Positions 22,701 through 32,208 of a DNA stretch of 64,000 nt are shown one piece after another. A program made the translations under genes and the position numbers. The number at the start of each line of letters is the position of its first letter. Position 1 is the stretch's first letter. This stretch comes from Symsagittifera roscoffensis (lineage: Eukaryota; Xenacoelomorpha; Acoela; Convolutidae), in NCBI RefSeq assembly GCF_963678635.1, contig NC_087063.1, positions 2,146,073 through 2,210,072 of the forward strand, in the 5' to 3' direction. Under the pieces are notes generated by a model, which saw nothing but the letters and a program-made list of their open reading frames with translations, ran no database searches and was not told where the DNA came from.

Positions 22701-23269
22701 AAGACGATCAAAAACGGCTAGCTCATTGAAAAAAGACTCCAACACTCTTAAACAAAAGTTTTAAATCGATTAGAGCGAATTGAAAACTCACAATTTTCTA
22801 TACTAGATTCAACTCTTTTCAGATTGATTTTCCTCCATGCTTATTTATATTTCCAGGGATACTAATTGTAGCAGTTTTTGCGCTATTTTTGCTGTTTTTG
22901 TTTTTTTTTCTGCGAAATGCAGCATCACGTATTTGCAAAGCGCAGCTTTGAAACGTTTTTTTTTATTCATAATCTAGTGAACTCATTCATTACACCGTAA
23001 AAAAGTTTATTGAGGTTCGGTTTGAAATAAATTGATAATAAAAGGGTTTTATTGAAGCAAGTAATTACAGTGATTATAATTTCCAGTCCGTGAGACCATT
23101 TTATTTTTGTGTTTTAGAGTGACTACAGTTGTTTAAATTCCAGTGAGTCTATTTCGTACTAGTGTTTCACAGTTATTAACTACATTTAAAACAAGTCCAG
23201 TGAGCCTCTTTTGTCCAAATATTTTATTTAGGTCCTCATTACTGTCTGATACAATCTGTGTCTGTCCAA
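19771..23269. other. AT-rich spacer without a recognised gene
   Basis: I see no gene or clear repeat. A minus-strand open frame of 143 codons (21648-21217) shows no motif I can place. Confidence 0.4.
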
Positions 23270-23607
23270 TCACTCAACACGGATCATTTTTATCTCACTG
23301 GATGCGACCATTTCCCATTCACTGCCATCGTAGTATGCTTGTTGTAGCACGGTGTGAAGTGAACTAGTGGCCCTTTGTCCATTTAGGTTAGCATAGGTAC
23401 AAGCTCTAAACCACCAACCGCCATCTCCATGATGTGAAGCGCAGTCTGAAACCCATAGGTCCTGTTCCCTGTCAATCGTTGTGAACGCCATTCCGTTGCT
23501 ATAATCAAGGCCAAAACCTGTAACAGTGGTGTTGAGCGTGTTCTCAATTTTTGCCACCATGGAGCCAAATGATATGGTGTAAAGGGGAGCAACGCCGATC
23601 TTGTAGT
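23270..23607 (-). CDS. Fibrinogen C-terminal domain, terminal exon
   Basis: This is the last coding exon of a host fibrinogen-related protein. The exon starts at 23607 after a strong acceptor (pyrimidine tract ending TTTTTTAG on the minus strand) and ends at a TGA at 23270-23272. The translation contains DYSNGMAFTTIDREQDLW, then CASHHGDGGWWFRAC, then ANLNG, near-consensus for the calcium- and ligand-binding half of the FBG fold (NGM.F.T.DrD.d...nCa...gGWW...C..anLNG). Both conserved cysteines are present. It ends with EIKMIRVE, as in the usual 'MKIRP' close. The first two bases complete a codon begun at the end of exon 24453-24713 (phase fits), giving W-T-D-Y-K-I-G. The family includes ficolins, angiopoietin-like and FIBCD1-like lectins; I cannot pick the member. 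Confidence 0.82.
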
Positions 23608-24452
23608 CTAAAAAAGTAAGATTTTACTTAATTCTACCCTTTCAAAACTAAGCCTAGATTCTTCTACAAAAGATATCAGAAACAATTTGGGCTAAATGAA
23701 CAAGTAAGAAAAAAATGAACTTAATGAGGACTCAAGATGCTATTTCTGAAAGATTCAAGAGCTTGAACGCGAAATGGTTGTAAATGCATACCATGAATGA
23801 ACTGTTTCATGCCATGAGAGTTTCAATCCACTCTAGATCAAATATTATGTTTATTTAGTTGAAAAGTATTATACTATATCTACATTACAGCTACAAATCT
23901 ATAGAGTTTTTTCCTATAAAACACTCGCTTAAACGTGTAATAACATATGAAAGTCACAACAATTCGATTTGTTGAACTAACTAATTATTGGAATCGTTGT
24001 GATTGGTGCAATCTGCTGGCACATTATGAAACAAACTAATCTTGAGTAAACTTTTGCTTTGACAAAATTTATTGTGACTCAGATTTTAGCTTTGAAGATG
24101 TATTCAGAAGCAAAAAGTTTATCGATGAACAGGACGTATAAAAAGGTGGAAAAAAGTCAAACATTTTATTAAAAATAAATGCTATGCTATTGAAATTTTT
24201 GCTCTGTTAAAAATGATTGTCCTTCTGATGGTGTTTTGCTTATAGATGATGTGACTGTTTGAAGTTGATACCTGGAAATAAACAAGACAATTTGTTATTT
24301 TTGTTCGCCTATTTGGGCCTACATTTTGAAAATAAATTAATAAAAGATAGAATCGACAACAGAAAAACTCCGTTTGAACGAATCTTTTGTCTGGAATTTT
24401 TTTCTCCAATTTTAAACAGCTGATTGGAGGTGACTTTCAGTTCTTTATTTAC
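23608..24452 (-). other. Intron between the two fibrinogen-domain exons
   Basis: The minus-strand intron begins GTAAAT (24452 downward) and ends TTTTTTAG (to 23608), 845 bp. The splice phase joins the flanking exons in frame. Confidence 0.7.
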
Positions 24453-24713
24453 CTGTCCATTCGCCCCAAATGGGTTTAATGTCTGAGAACTGGCGCATCG
24501 AAACTCGGAGCTTCCATTTTCCAGTTTGGGTCAATTTGTTCATTCTCTTCAGCCCCAACACAAATCTCCTGCTCCGCAAATGTCTCCAAAACCTGTTTCA
24601 TATTCATCAAATCTGCGTTTGAACAGAATGTCAAATCGTTCTCTTCTCTGCAAAACTATATCCAATCCCACATAATTTTCTCTTGGGTCGACAAGAGATG
24701 CATCCGTCAGGCA
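24453..24713 (-). CDS. Fibrinogen C-terminal domain, upstream exon (apparent 1-base frameshift)
   Basis: This minus-strand exon has acceptor TTTAG at 24714 and donor GTAAAT at 24452. From its start it reads C-L-T-D-A, then GLDIVLQRRERFD, then RRFDEYETGFGD (the 'GGWtv.QrR.dGs.dF...W..Y..GFGd' block), and after the G-run near 24553-24556 LKRMNKLTQTGKWKLRV (the 'GlekihlLt..g...LRvel' block). The two blocks are in different frames, so one base is missing or extra around the G-run. This is either a real frameshift, making the gene a pseudogene, or a sequencing/assembly error in a homopolymer. The downstream part splices in phase with 23270-23607. Confidence 0.7.
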
Positions 24714-24740
24714 CTAAATTGCCACTTTTTCGAAGTCACT

Positions 24741-25487
24741 TTCTTAAACAATCTATTTTCGCAGAAATTTATACGCCTTTTAATAAAAGTACCAAAAACT
24801 TTATTTATGTTCCAAAATATCAAGGTTTTCAAAACGGTTTATAAAAGTGGTTGATCATTTCAATGAGTGCTTTTCCACCCATCACTGTATTTCGATTACT
24901 CGTTTTCTGTGTTTTTCAAGCATCCCAGTTAAATTTTACTGTTTGTTTTAGTAATGCTTTTATTAAACAGACAGCTATTTCATGTTTTTCAACAAAAATG
25001 TTTCTTTAGCGCTTTTCAAAAAATTGAAAGTGAGATTTAATAGTGTACCAGCTTATTTGAAGTAGTTATAAAACCTTTCTTAAACAATCTATTCGCTGCA
25101 ATATATACGCCTTTTATTAAAAATACCCATTTTGTTATTTTTGTGAAATATTGATGTGAAAATCTAATCGCAGAAAGATATACGCCTTTTAAAAAAAGTA
25201 CCAAAAACTTTATTGGTGTTCCAAAACATCAAGGTTTTCAAAACGGTTTATCAAAGTGGTTCATCATTTCAAAGAGTGCTTTTCCACCCATCACTGTATT
25301 TCGATTATTTGTTTTTCTGTGTTTTTCCGGCATCCCAGTTAGATTTGACTGTTGGTTTTATTAATGCTTTTATTAAAAAGGCAGCTAGTTCATGTTTTTC
25401 AACAAAAATGTTTCTTTACCGCTTTTCAAAAAGTTGAAAGTGAGTTTTAATAGTGTACCAGCTTATTTGAAGTAGTTATAAAACCAT
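24741..25487. repeat. ~420-bp tandem duplication within the presumed host intron
   Basis: Sequence from about 24776 ('tacgccttttaataaaagtacc...') to 25075 recurs at about 25184-25487 with few changes. A shortened third start ('cttaaacaatctattcgctg', 25078) lies between them. It is non-coding. Confidence 0.7.
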
Positions 25488-25888
25488 AATTTTTTTGCAA
25501 CCAAGTTTACTTTCATCAAGGCTTCCAATTTTTAAAGACAATTCTACAGATGTACATATAATTCAAAAAAAAATAATGATTTGAATATGTTAACATGGTT
25601 TTTCTAATGTATGGCTATAAAATCAGAGAATAAAAAATGCATTTTTGAGCTGCAAGCTTCAAATTTATCTTCCAAAACTTGCTGCAATTTTTTTCCCATT
25701 GCTTGAAGTCCTTTGAAGCAATACTTGGGAACCCACATGGGAACCCACACACAAAATAGTTTATATAGACAAATTAACAATACTATGCCAAACGAAGCCA
25801 AATCATCTGCTGGTTTTTTTTGCATGGCACGTAACTTTTAGATTACTTTTCCGGCGTTAAAAAAACGAAAAAGATCAATTCAATTTAC

Positions 25889-26028
25889 CTCTATAAACTC
25901 AACTCTTGACGAAAGTTTCAGCAAAGATACGATTGAAGCTTTGACTCGATTCAGTCTGCTGATCCCTGATCTCTTTTTGTTTCGTTGATTACAGATGCAG
26001 TCAAAACCGTTAGAACCACAAAACTTAT
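25889..26028 (-). CDS. Candidate stalk exon of the fibrinogen-related gene
   Basis: This 140-bp minus-strand interval has an acceptor (TTTATTTAG) at 26029-26030 and a donor (GAG then GTAAAT) at 25888-25887. One frame is fully open (KFCGSNGFDCICN, then a Lys/Arg/Leu-rich stretch). It lies between the membrane-anchor exon and the fibrinogen exons on the same strand. Its phase does not join exon 1 directly, so another exon would be needed between them. Treat it as a guess from splice signals and openness. Confidence 0.25.
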
Positions 26029-26693
26029 CTAAATAAAGGAACATAAAAATTTCGATTTGTCGATGATTTTAGTGCAATTTGGATTATGCTAATGAAAAAA
26101 TTTAATAAAAGCACTTCCGACAATTATTCCGTTTTAAAAAAAAAAACATTTTGATTTAATAGTTTAATAATTCCTTATCTAGGAAAAAATACCGAAACAA
26201 TTATATAAGATTGAGAGATTTCTTAAAGTTTTGAAACGCATTTTAAAAAATTACATAAACCAACAAATCAATTCCTTAATTGAAAAACTCGGGATATTTT
26301 TGAAAAAACTTTAATCAAAAATTCTTCACAAAAAAGTTCATAGCAAAGTCAACAGAAGGTAACTAGTTTTCATTTCCTTTTTTTATTCAATTGCTAACTG
26401 CATAGCCCACGTGGTCTCGAGTGCATAAGTTTGAAGTCAAAATACGCTTTTTTGTTTTGTTTGCAAAATGTAAACGCAAACAAAACATTGAATCTTAAGC
26501 CGAGTGGATTTTTGCCTCTGTTTATTTCAACAGTTTCTCAAAACTACTGATGTTTCATTTCATATATGGCGCTAGCTTTGGAAGAAAAACTATTTTATTG
26601 TTCATTCTTTGTATGTTCTGCAAAAAACTGATGATAAAAATTTCTTTTTTTTTGCTGAACTTTCTGCAAATCCATCTTTAACACTCTACTTAC

Positions 26694-26927
26694 TGTCAGA
26701 GCCACTACAGCAATCATCAAAACGATCAACATGATCAGAGGCCAATTGTTTGGTTTTGACAGTTTGTCCTCTATTTGCCCGACGTTGCGTTGAAAACGTG
26801 CCGGCTCCTCATAGGTAAAATCTTCTCGTTTTTTGCCGGAAATTTGCTCATTTTCCTTGACGTCTAACAGTGACTCGGTATTTTGAAGCTCATATTGAAC
26901 GTCACCAGTCGATGTATTAGAAGTCAT
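26694..26927 (-). CDS. Membrane-anchor first exon (type II), likely same gene
   Basis: Exon 1 runs from ATG at 26927 for exactly 78 codons to a consensus donor (GTAAGT) at 26693-26688. It encodes a ~61-residue polar, Glu/Lys/Asn-rich N-terminus without signal peptide, then a hydrophobic segment from residue 62 (WPLIMLIVLMIAVVALT) that ends at the splice site. This is the layout of a type II membrane protein. Fibrinogen-related type II proteins (FIBCD1-like) are known, and the next coding evidence on this strand is the fibrinogen domain 2 kb downstream, so I infer one gene. Without splicing the frame would read on to 26595. A separate small membrane protein is the alternative. Confidence 0.5.
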
Positions 26928-27188
26928 TTGAGTGAATTTTTGTTTAAAAAATGGTTGCTAGTTTTAAATTGTCGGCGTAAGTCAATGCAAAACCATGATA
27001 TAAATAATCTGATCAAATTTATGTTTTGCTCTATATAAATTGTCCCGGTCTTAGCAGTACATGTAAAACTTATACTTCGCGGCTGAAAAAAAGAGCTGCA
27101 TTTATTCAAAGAAAAAACTTGGGTTGTTTTGTGAAAACAAGTATGTCATTTCAGTAGCAAAGTATAAGATTTTTGCTTGTTTCAACAA

Positions 27189-27388
27189 NNNNNNNNNNNN
27201 NNNNNNNNNNNNNNNNNNNNNNNNNNNNNNNNNNNNNNNNNNNNNNNNNNNNNNNNNNNNNNNNNNNNNNNNNNNNNNNNNNNNNNNNNNNNNNNNNNNN
27301 NNNNNNNNNNNNNNNNNNNNNNNNNNNNNNNNNNNNNNNNNNNNNNNNNNNNNNNNNNNNNNNNNNNNNNNNNNNNNNNNNNNNNNNN
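27189..27388. other. Assembly gap (200 N)
   Basis: The run of exactly 200 N is a scaffold gap of arbitrary length. It lies 463 bp left of the giant element's 5' LTR, so the left flank beyond it may not be contiguous. Confidence 0.99.
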
Positions 27389-27851
27389 ACTTGAATCGAG
27401 TTAGTGTTTTTTCGCTTCTAGATTCAGAATATAAAAGAAAAGTGTCTCAACGTAATACTCCAAATCGGTTATGGAACAGGAGACTTGATGGTAACTGGAA
27501 CAATTGACAGTTCAGTGCCGCTTGTGCTACCCTTGATGGCTAGAAGAGGACTATACACAATGTCAATTGAAGCTATCAAGTATAGCAATTCCAGCAGACA
27601 TACATTATTATAAGCAGTTGGCCACTTAGGCTCTTAGCGGGAGGTCACGTGAAGGAGTTTTAATGATGAGTACTTATCTGGTGGTACTATCACAGTCCCT
27701 CGCGATATCAACGGTCCCTTTTGCAAAAAAGTTTTTGAAAATTTGTTTTTCGAAATTCTAAAAGTTCACTTGGTTTGTATAAAAAGTATCAACTGGTTTT
27801 GGATACTCAGCTTGAGATTGAGTTACAAGGTACTTTTAACTATATAGCTAC
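27389..27851. other. Left flank of the giant element
   Basis: I recognise no gene. The last bases before the LTR (…AGCTAC) have no matching copy right of the 3' LTR (ACCTAAC…), so no target duplication is evident. Confidence 0.5.
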
Positions 27852-29015
27852 TGTAGTATTGCGAAATACTACACATACACAAAAGACCATTGTCTTAATT
27901 GTTTATTTAACGACCCAATTCTAAATTGGAGCGTGCCATTTAAATTAAAGCCTCTTTTCACTAAATCAGATATTGACTGATTTACTCTTATTAGGACTAT
28001 AAAATCTTGTTTTGAAAATCCACTCCTTTTTAAATACTTGTGCAATTTTTCTCATTTTTTCATGCTCAATATTTTAAAAGGGCGGCGATTATTAATAAGT
28101 CCCTTTTAACTTAACTTGAAACAAACTGGATAAATATTTAGCAGTCTCGCCGGCTGCACTGAAAACTGAAATTCTCCTTGCTTTGATTAAGCAGAGGTGC
28201 ACCTGCAATATGATGCATCAGAGAGAGTAATATGAATTTTTAATAAGACAAACTGAAGGCTGCGGTTTTTATCAAAGGGGACTAATAAGTTGAAGATATT
28301 TGATTTGAAAAAATCAAATAAAAAACTAGTTGAAATTCCCTTATTAAAAAGGGAGAACAAAGGAGCAGGTGAAACCTGAATAATTAAAGATTGAATCAGC
28401 CGCCGGTTTATGCTTATGAGCAAAAGGACTGGCCTGAAATCTTCAGTGTTTCATTTTGCTCAGTCAGCAGCAAGTCATTTCTCTTCAGTCAAATCTTTTA
28501 AAAATAAATAATTTTTCTTTTCTGCCCTAACACTAAAATTAATCTAGCCCTTTTCATTTAAAAAAAAAGAATAAATTCTCAGTTTAAGTTTGATTTGAAA
28601 AATTATAAATCGAGATACTCGAGATACGCACCCCCGAGGAAGTCTGGACTACAAGTACTCAAAGGACAACGGCAAGACGATTCAGACGACCCAACCAGAA
28701 GTGCTGACTTGGACAAACATCAAGGGCAACCATACATACTAATCAGCCACCGACCTTAGTAAGAAGATAAAATATTGATGAACAAAATAAGATTAGCTCA
28801 ACCTCCCCTCATAGGTATATTTCTTTAAGCTGTTCGATTCATTTATATAATCTAATAACCCAGTGCTCTGTATCTAATCAACTAATTAATTCATACCTTT
28901 TCTAACTATTGTTTCTACTCTACTTTTTGTCAAGACAATTTGACGATCTAAGGTGAGACTTATAATTTAGGATAAAATTACTAAGCATTCAACCAGCAAT
29001 GAACGCTTAGTAAAA
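27852..29015 (+). repeat. 5' LTR of the giant element
   Basis: This is a direct repeat of 46027-47183. It begins with a perfect hairpin (arms TGTAGTATT / AATACTACA, loop GCGA, 27852-27873) and ends with another (CTAAGCATTC ... GAACGCTTAG, 28981-29010, nine of ten pairs). A poly(A) signal AATAAA lies at 28570-28575. The end is set where the two LTRs stop matching (…TAGTAAAA) and may be off by 1-4 bases. Confidence 0.92.
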
Positions 29016-29016
29016 C

Positions 29017-29034
29017 TGGTGCGACCGCAGCAGA
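29017..29034 (+). other. tRNA primer-binding site
   Basis: TGGTGCGACCGCAGCAGA starts one or two bases after the LTR. TGG pairs with the tRNA 3' CCA. I cannot name the tRNA. Confidence 0.75.
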
Positions 29035-31372
29035 GAACTACTCCTTAAGAAATTCTTTTTCCAACAAACTAGAAACAGCTTTTAAAATTCAAAAAAATAT
29101 ATTAATATTAGGATCTGTGAGTATTTGTCAGATTAGTTTCCAACCTCAAAAAGCCAGAGACAATGGGTATCTTTCGATAGAAACACAATTTCATTGTCTT
29201 CTACTTGACAGATATTCCTGGTAGGGTTCTTGCGAAATGCATCCCCTGCGCTAACAGTCGCCCACGATATCCCTCCATCTCGAGGTCTATTAGACGGCTT
29301 TCTAACTGTCATTAGCTCATGAACTTAACTATTATCTATTATTATAATAATATATAAAATTTCTGAAAGAATCGTTCTCTGCCTAAGTTCGCTAGTAAGA
29401 TATACCCGTTTTGTCCAGTAATCCACTAAAGTTTTGCCGAAACTTCAGTTTAAAGTTATCATCACTAAAATTAACGAAATTCTGTATTAAACTAAAGTGC
29501 TCAAAAACTTATTAAATATCTTCATTTATTTTTTCGAGGGGGTTAAGTGGTCATATGTGCGATCTAAGAGTACCCTAAATTGTATGATAAATTGAATTCT
29601 TCATCATATTATCTCAAACCATCCACGCTTGTTGCTATTTATCCTAATCCTTCATCAATTCTCGAGGCTTATCCTCAAATTTTCTTAAACTCATTTTAAT
29701 TCTAACCACCTTAACGTAACTTAAACCTAAATCATCCATCAGTAAAGCTACCAATTACTGAAACTAAGGAAGAAAATAACAAAAACCAAAAAGGAAGGAA
29801 CGGATTTGAGTGTTTTTTGATAAATCATTAGTTTTTTTTGACACAGTTTAAATATACACCTAATTAACAATAAGATTACGCACTGAAACCAATCTTAAAC
29901 GTTAACCACATAACACCAAACACCAAGTTTTAGTTTCAGCACAAAAATATCAGGTTTCACAACAAAAACTAAGTTTAAAACACTGACACATCCACTTTAT
30001 ATTGATAAAATAGGTTTCATATGATAGCATAAGCACTAAAAAATTGATTTTTACCAGCCAAAATTTTTGGTTTCAGTCTAGGTTTCAGTTATAGGTTCAA
30101 ACGTTTCAGTTAAAATAAGTATAGTTTCCGGTCAAAATTTTAAGTTTCTGTAAACGGATTCAGGTAAAACAGCAAAAGTTGAACTAGTCAAACCCAAATT
30201 TGGATACCATAAGTCAAAAACCTGGTCTTAAATGGTACGTTTTTGTTAGTTTCAGGTTTCAGAACACAAAAATTGAGTTTTTGGTCTCAAAATTGAGCTC
30301 CGAACGCCGAATTTTGACTTTCTAGAGAAAACTAACGGTGTTAAAACCCACCAAACCAATTTTAAGTTTTGGTTCCTAAGGCTGAAACATACGTTTCAGA
30401 ATTGGTGTTTTTGGTTTCAGACCCAAAAACCTTGCTTCCCAAGTGAAATTTTTGTGAAATATTGAAAGATAATAGGAATCCTTAATGCACTAACAAATTT
30501 TTAAACTCAAAAAACTTCTAGAAGGTGTTAGTTTGAGCCCTCAAACTTATAGTTTCAGAAAACTAAAATCGTCGTTTTAAGCTAAAATTTTCATTTTTTT
30601 GGCAATTTTATTGCTGGAATAGAAATATATTAGAGAGACCAACCTAAATTTTCAATCTCAAAACTCTAAAACCAAGTGGTCAAACCATAGTTTCAGTTCT
30701 AGAAATCATAGTTTCAGCCCCAAAAACTTAGGTTTCCGCAAACAAAATTTTGATTTTGAAGTTGCAAACCTGTTCAAAATTCCAATTTACACTAGACCAG
30801 CTATCAAAAACCAACTTTTTATTTTCATGCACCGAGTTTGAGAGAGTTTAAGAGTTTTAGGTTTGAGTTTTCAAAAACTAAGTTTAAAATATCAAAAGAT
30901 TCGGTTTTCTCGAATTTTTTTGCAAGATAAAGCAAAAACCAGATATAATAAAGCGTATAGAGAATTTTAAGATTAAAAAACTCAACTTCAGCTACCATAG
31001 TTTCATGTTTCAGATTATCGTTTCAGCCAAAAAATTTTATAAGAATTTTTAACAAAAAAATTAGGTTTTGAACCAATAATAACCAATAAAGGCATATAGT
31101 TGTATTGTTAACCATACCATAGCATCAATAAAACTTCACTTGAACAAAGTTTCAGGTTTCAGCTAAGGTTTCAGCGAATAAAAAACTTGAAAAACTTAGA
31201 AAAAAAAAAAAAAAAATTTTTTTTTCAAAGAAATTTATTTACTTTCCTTATCTTATTATTAATAACCTTTGTTAATATTCAATAATTCCTAAGAGGTTTT
31301 CATTACTCTAAGACATACTAATCAAATAATACAACTTGGCTTAAGAAAAAGAAAACAAACATCGTGAAATTA
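29035..31372 (+). other. Long leader of the giant element
   Basis: I see no ORF. The second half (29933-31174) contains at least 16 exact GTTTCAG heptamers plus near variants (GGTTTCAC, GTTTCCG), listed separately. A block of about 16 A then 9 T lies at 31201-31225. Position and repetitive structure are analogous to the insulator-bearing leader of Drosophila gypsy, but the motif differs; this is an analogy only. Confidence 0.7.
29933..31174 (+). repeat. GTTTCAG motif cluster in the leader
   Basis: Exact GTTTCAG starts at 29933, 30070, 30082, 30103, 30249, 30256, 30393, 30414, 30552, 30690, 30711, 31007, 31020, 31149, 31156 and 31168. All are on the sense strand, at irregular spacing, with pairs head-to-tail. 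The motif resembles a 3' splice acceptor (TTTCAG) and could equally bind a protein or package RNA. Confidence 0.85.
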
Positions 31373-31648
31373 ATGTCAACACATTTTAAAATTGACGTCA
31401 GTACAATAAATTTAAAGCTCAAATTAGGAAATAAAGTCTCTAACATCATATGGTATATCACTAACACTGAACAAAATCATATTAGTATATTAGCAAAACA
31501 CCCTAACGAAGATAAACACGAATTATACGTCTTCTTTCGTCGATATACTCCAGAAATTGACACCATTCTTCAGCAAATAAAAATACCAAATAACATAATT
31601 TGTATACCGGAAGAGCGATTAATTGCTTCACTCCCGATTGCTTTCTGA
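31373..31648 (+). CDS. Pre-gag small ORF 1, accessory-family member (91 aa)
   Basis: The ATG at 31373 is the first in frame. The product has a strand-like start (INLKLKLGNKVSNIIWYI), then ISILAKHP, then HELYVFF and TPEIDTILQQI. Pre-gag ORF 2 (31831-32115) is clearly its paralogue: (I/F)NLKLKL, (N/K)IIWYITN, ILxKHP and TPEIxxIL are shared in order. The pattern 'strand, short turn with S/N/T-P, then a helix I-L-x-x-L' recurs in the post-env cassette, so I place both in one family. Function is unknown. It is small and soluble, with no signal or membrane segment. Genes ahead of gag are unusual in Ty3/gypsy elements and would need their own translation strategy. Confidence 0.6.
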   Translation: MSTHFKIDVSTINLKLKLGNKVSNIIWYITNTEQNHISILAKHPNEDKHELYVFFRRYTPEIDTILQQIKIPNNIICIPEERLIASLPIAF

Positions 31649-31830
31649 TATCATAATATACCCAAGCACAAAACTACTTGCATTTTAATCATTTTTTATT
31701 AAAAACACAAAATTTTTCCTTAACAAAAATTAAAAATAATAACAAGTTCATAAGAAAAATTTAAATATTTTTTATATTGTTTATCATTCCCTAGATAAAT
31801 ATTTATGTCCCTAAAAGGATGTAAAATGCT

Positions 31831-32115
31831 ATGACCAACTTTTATCAAGTAAATACAACAGCATTTAATTTAAAACTAAAATTAAAAAATAAATCCACAA
31901 AAATTATTTGGTATATCACCAATATCCAAAAAGATCAAATCACAATTTTGTCCAAACACCCACACAAAAATATTCACGAATTAACCATTCTTTCCAGCAG
32001 CAATACCCCAGAGATAACTTCCATCTTAAAAAAGCTTAATCAGCCCCATAGCACTATTGATCTATCTAACAAAAATTCGTATTCATTGAACTCAGCAAAC
32101 TTGATTGTAACTTAA
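31831..32115 (+). CDS. Pre-gag small ORF 2, accessory-family member (94 aa)
   Basis: ATG at 31831; paralogue of 31373-31648 with the same block order (FNLKLKL, KIIWYITN, ITILSKHP, HELTIL, TPEITSILKKL). A 182-bp AT-rich spacer separates the two, and gag starts 94 bp downstream. No known domain. The conserved frame and block order despite diverged codons argue for selection rather than chance openness. It may have arisen by tandem duplication, as in the cassette after env. Confidence 0.6.
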   Translation: MTNFYQVNTTAFNLKLKLKNKSTKIIWYITNIQKDQITILSKHPHKNIHELTILSSSNTPEITSILKKLNQPHSTIDLSNKNSYSLNSANLIVT

Positions 32116-32208
32116 CTACAATTATTTCAGTCCGAACAATTGATCAGTATACAACACATCCAAACCGTTCATATATTGTTAACAAAACATTGAGTGAATT
32201 AAACAAAG

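Noticed and set aside
27124-27507. Open frames spanning 27.1-27.5 kb
   Set aside because: They cross the run of N and have no real sequence support.
28187-28423. 78-codon minus-strand frame found identically at 46355-46591
   Set aside because: It lies inside both LTRs and is duplicated only because the LTRs are; no motif or conservation evidence.
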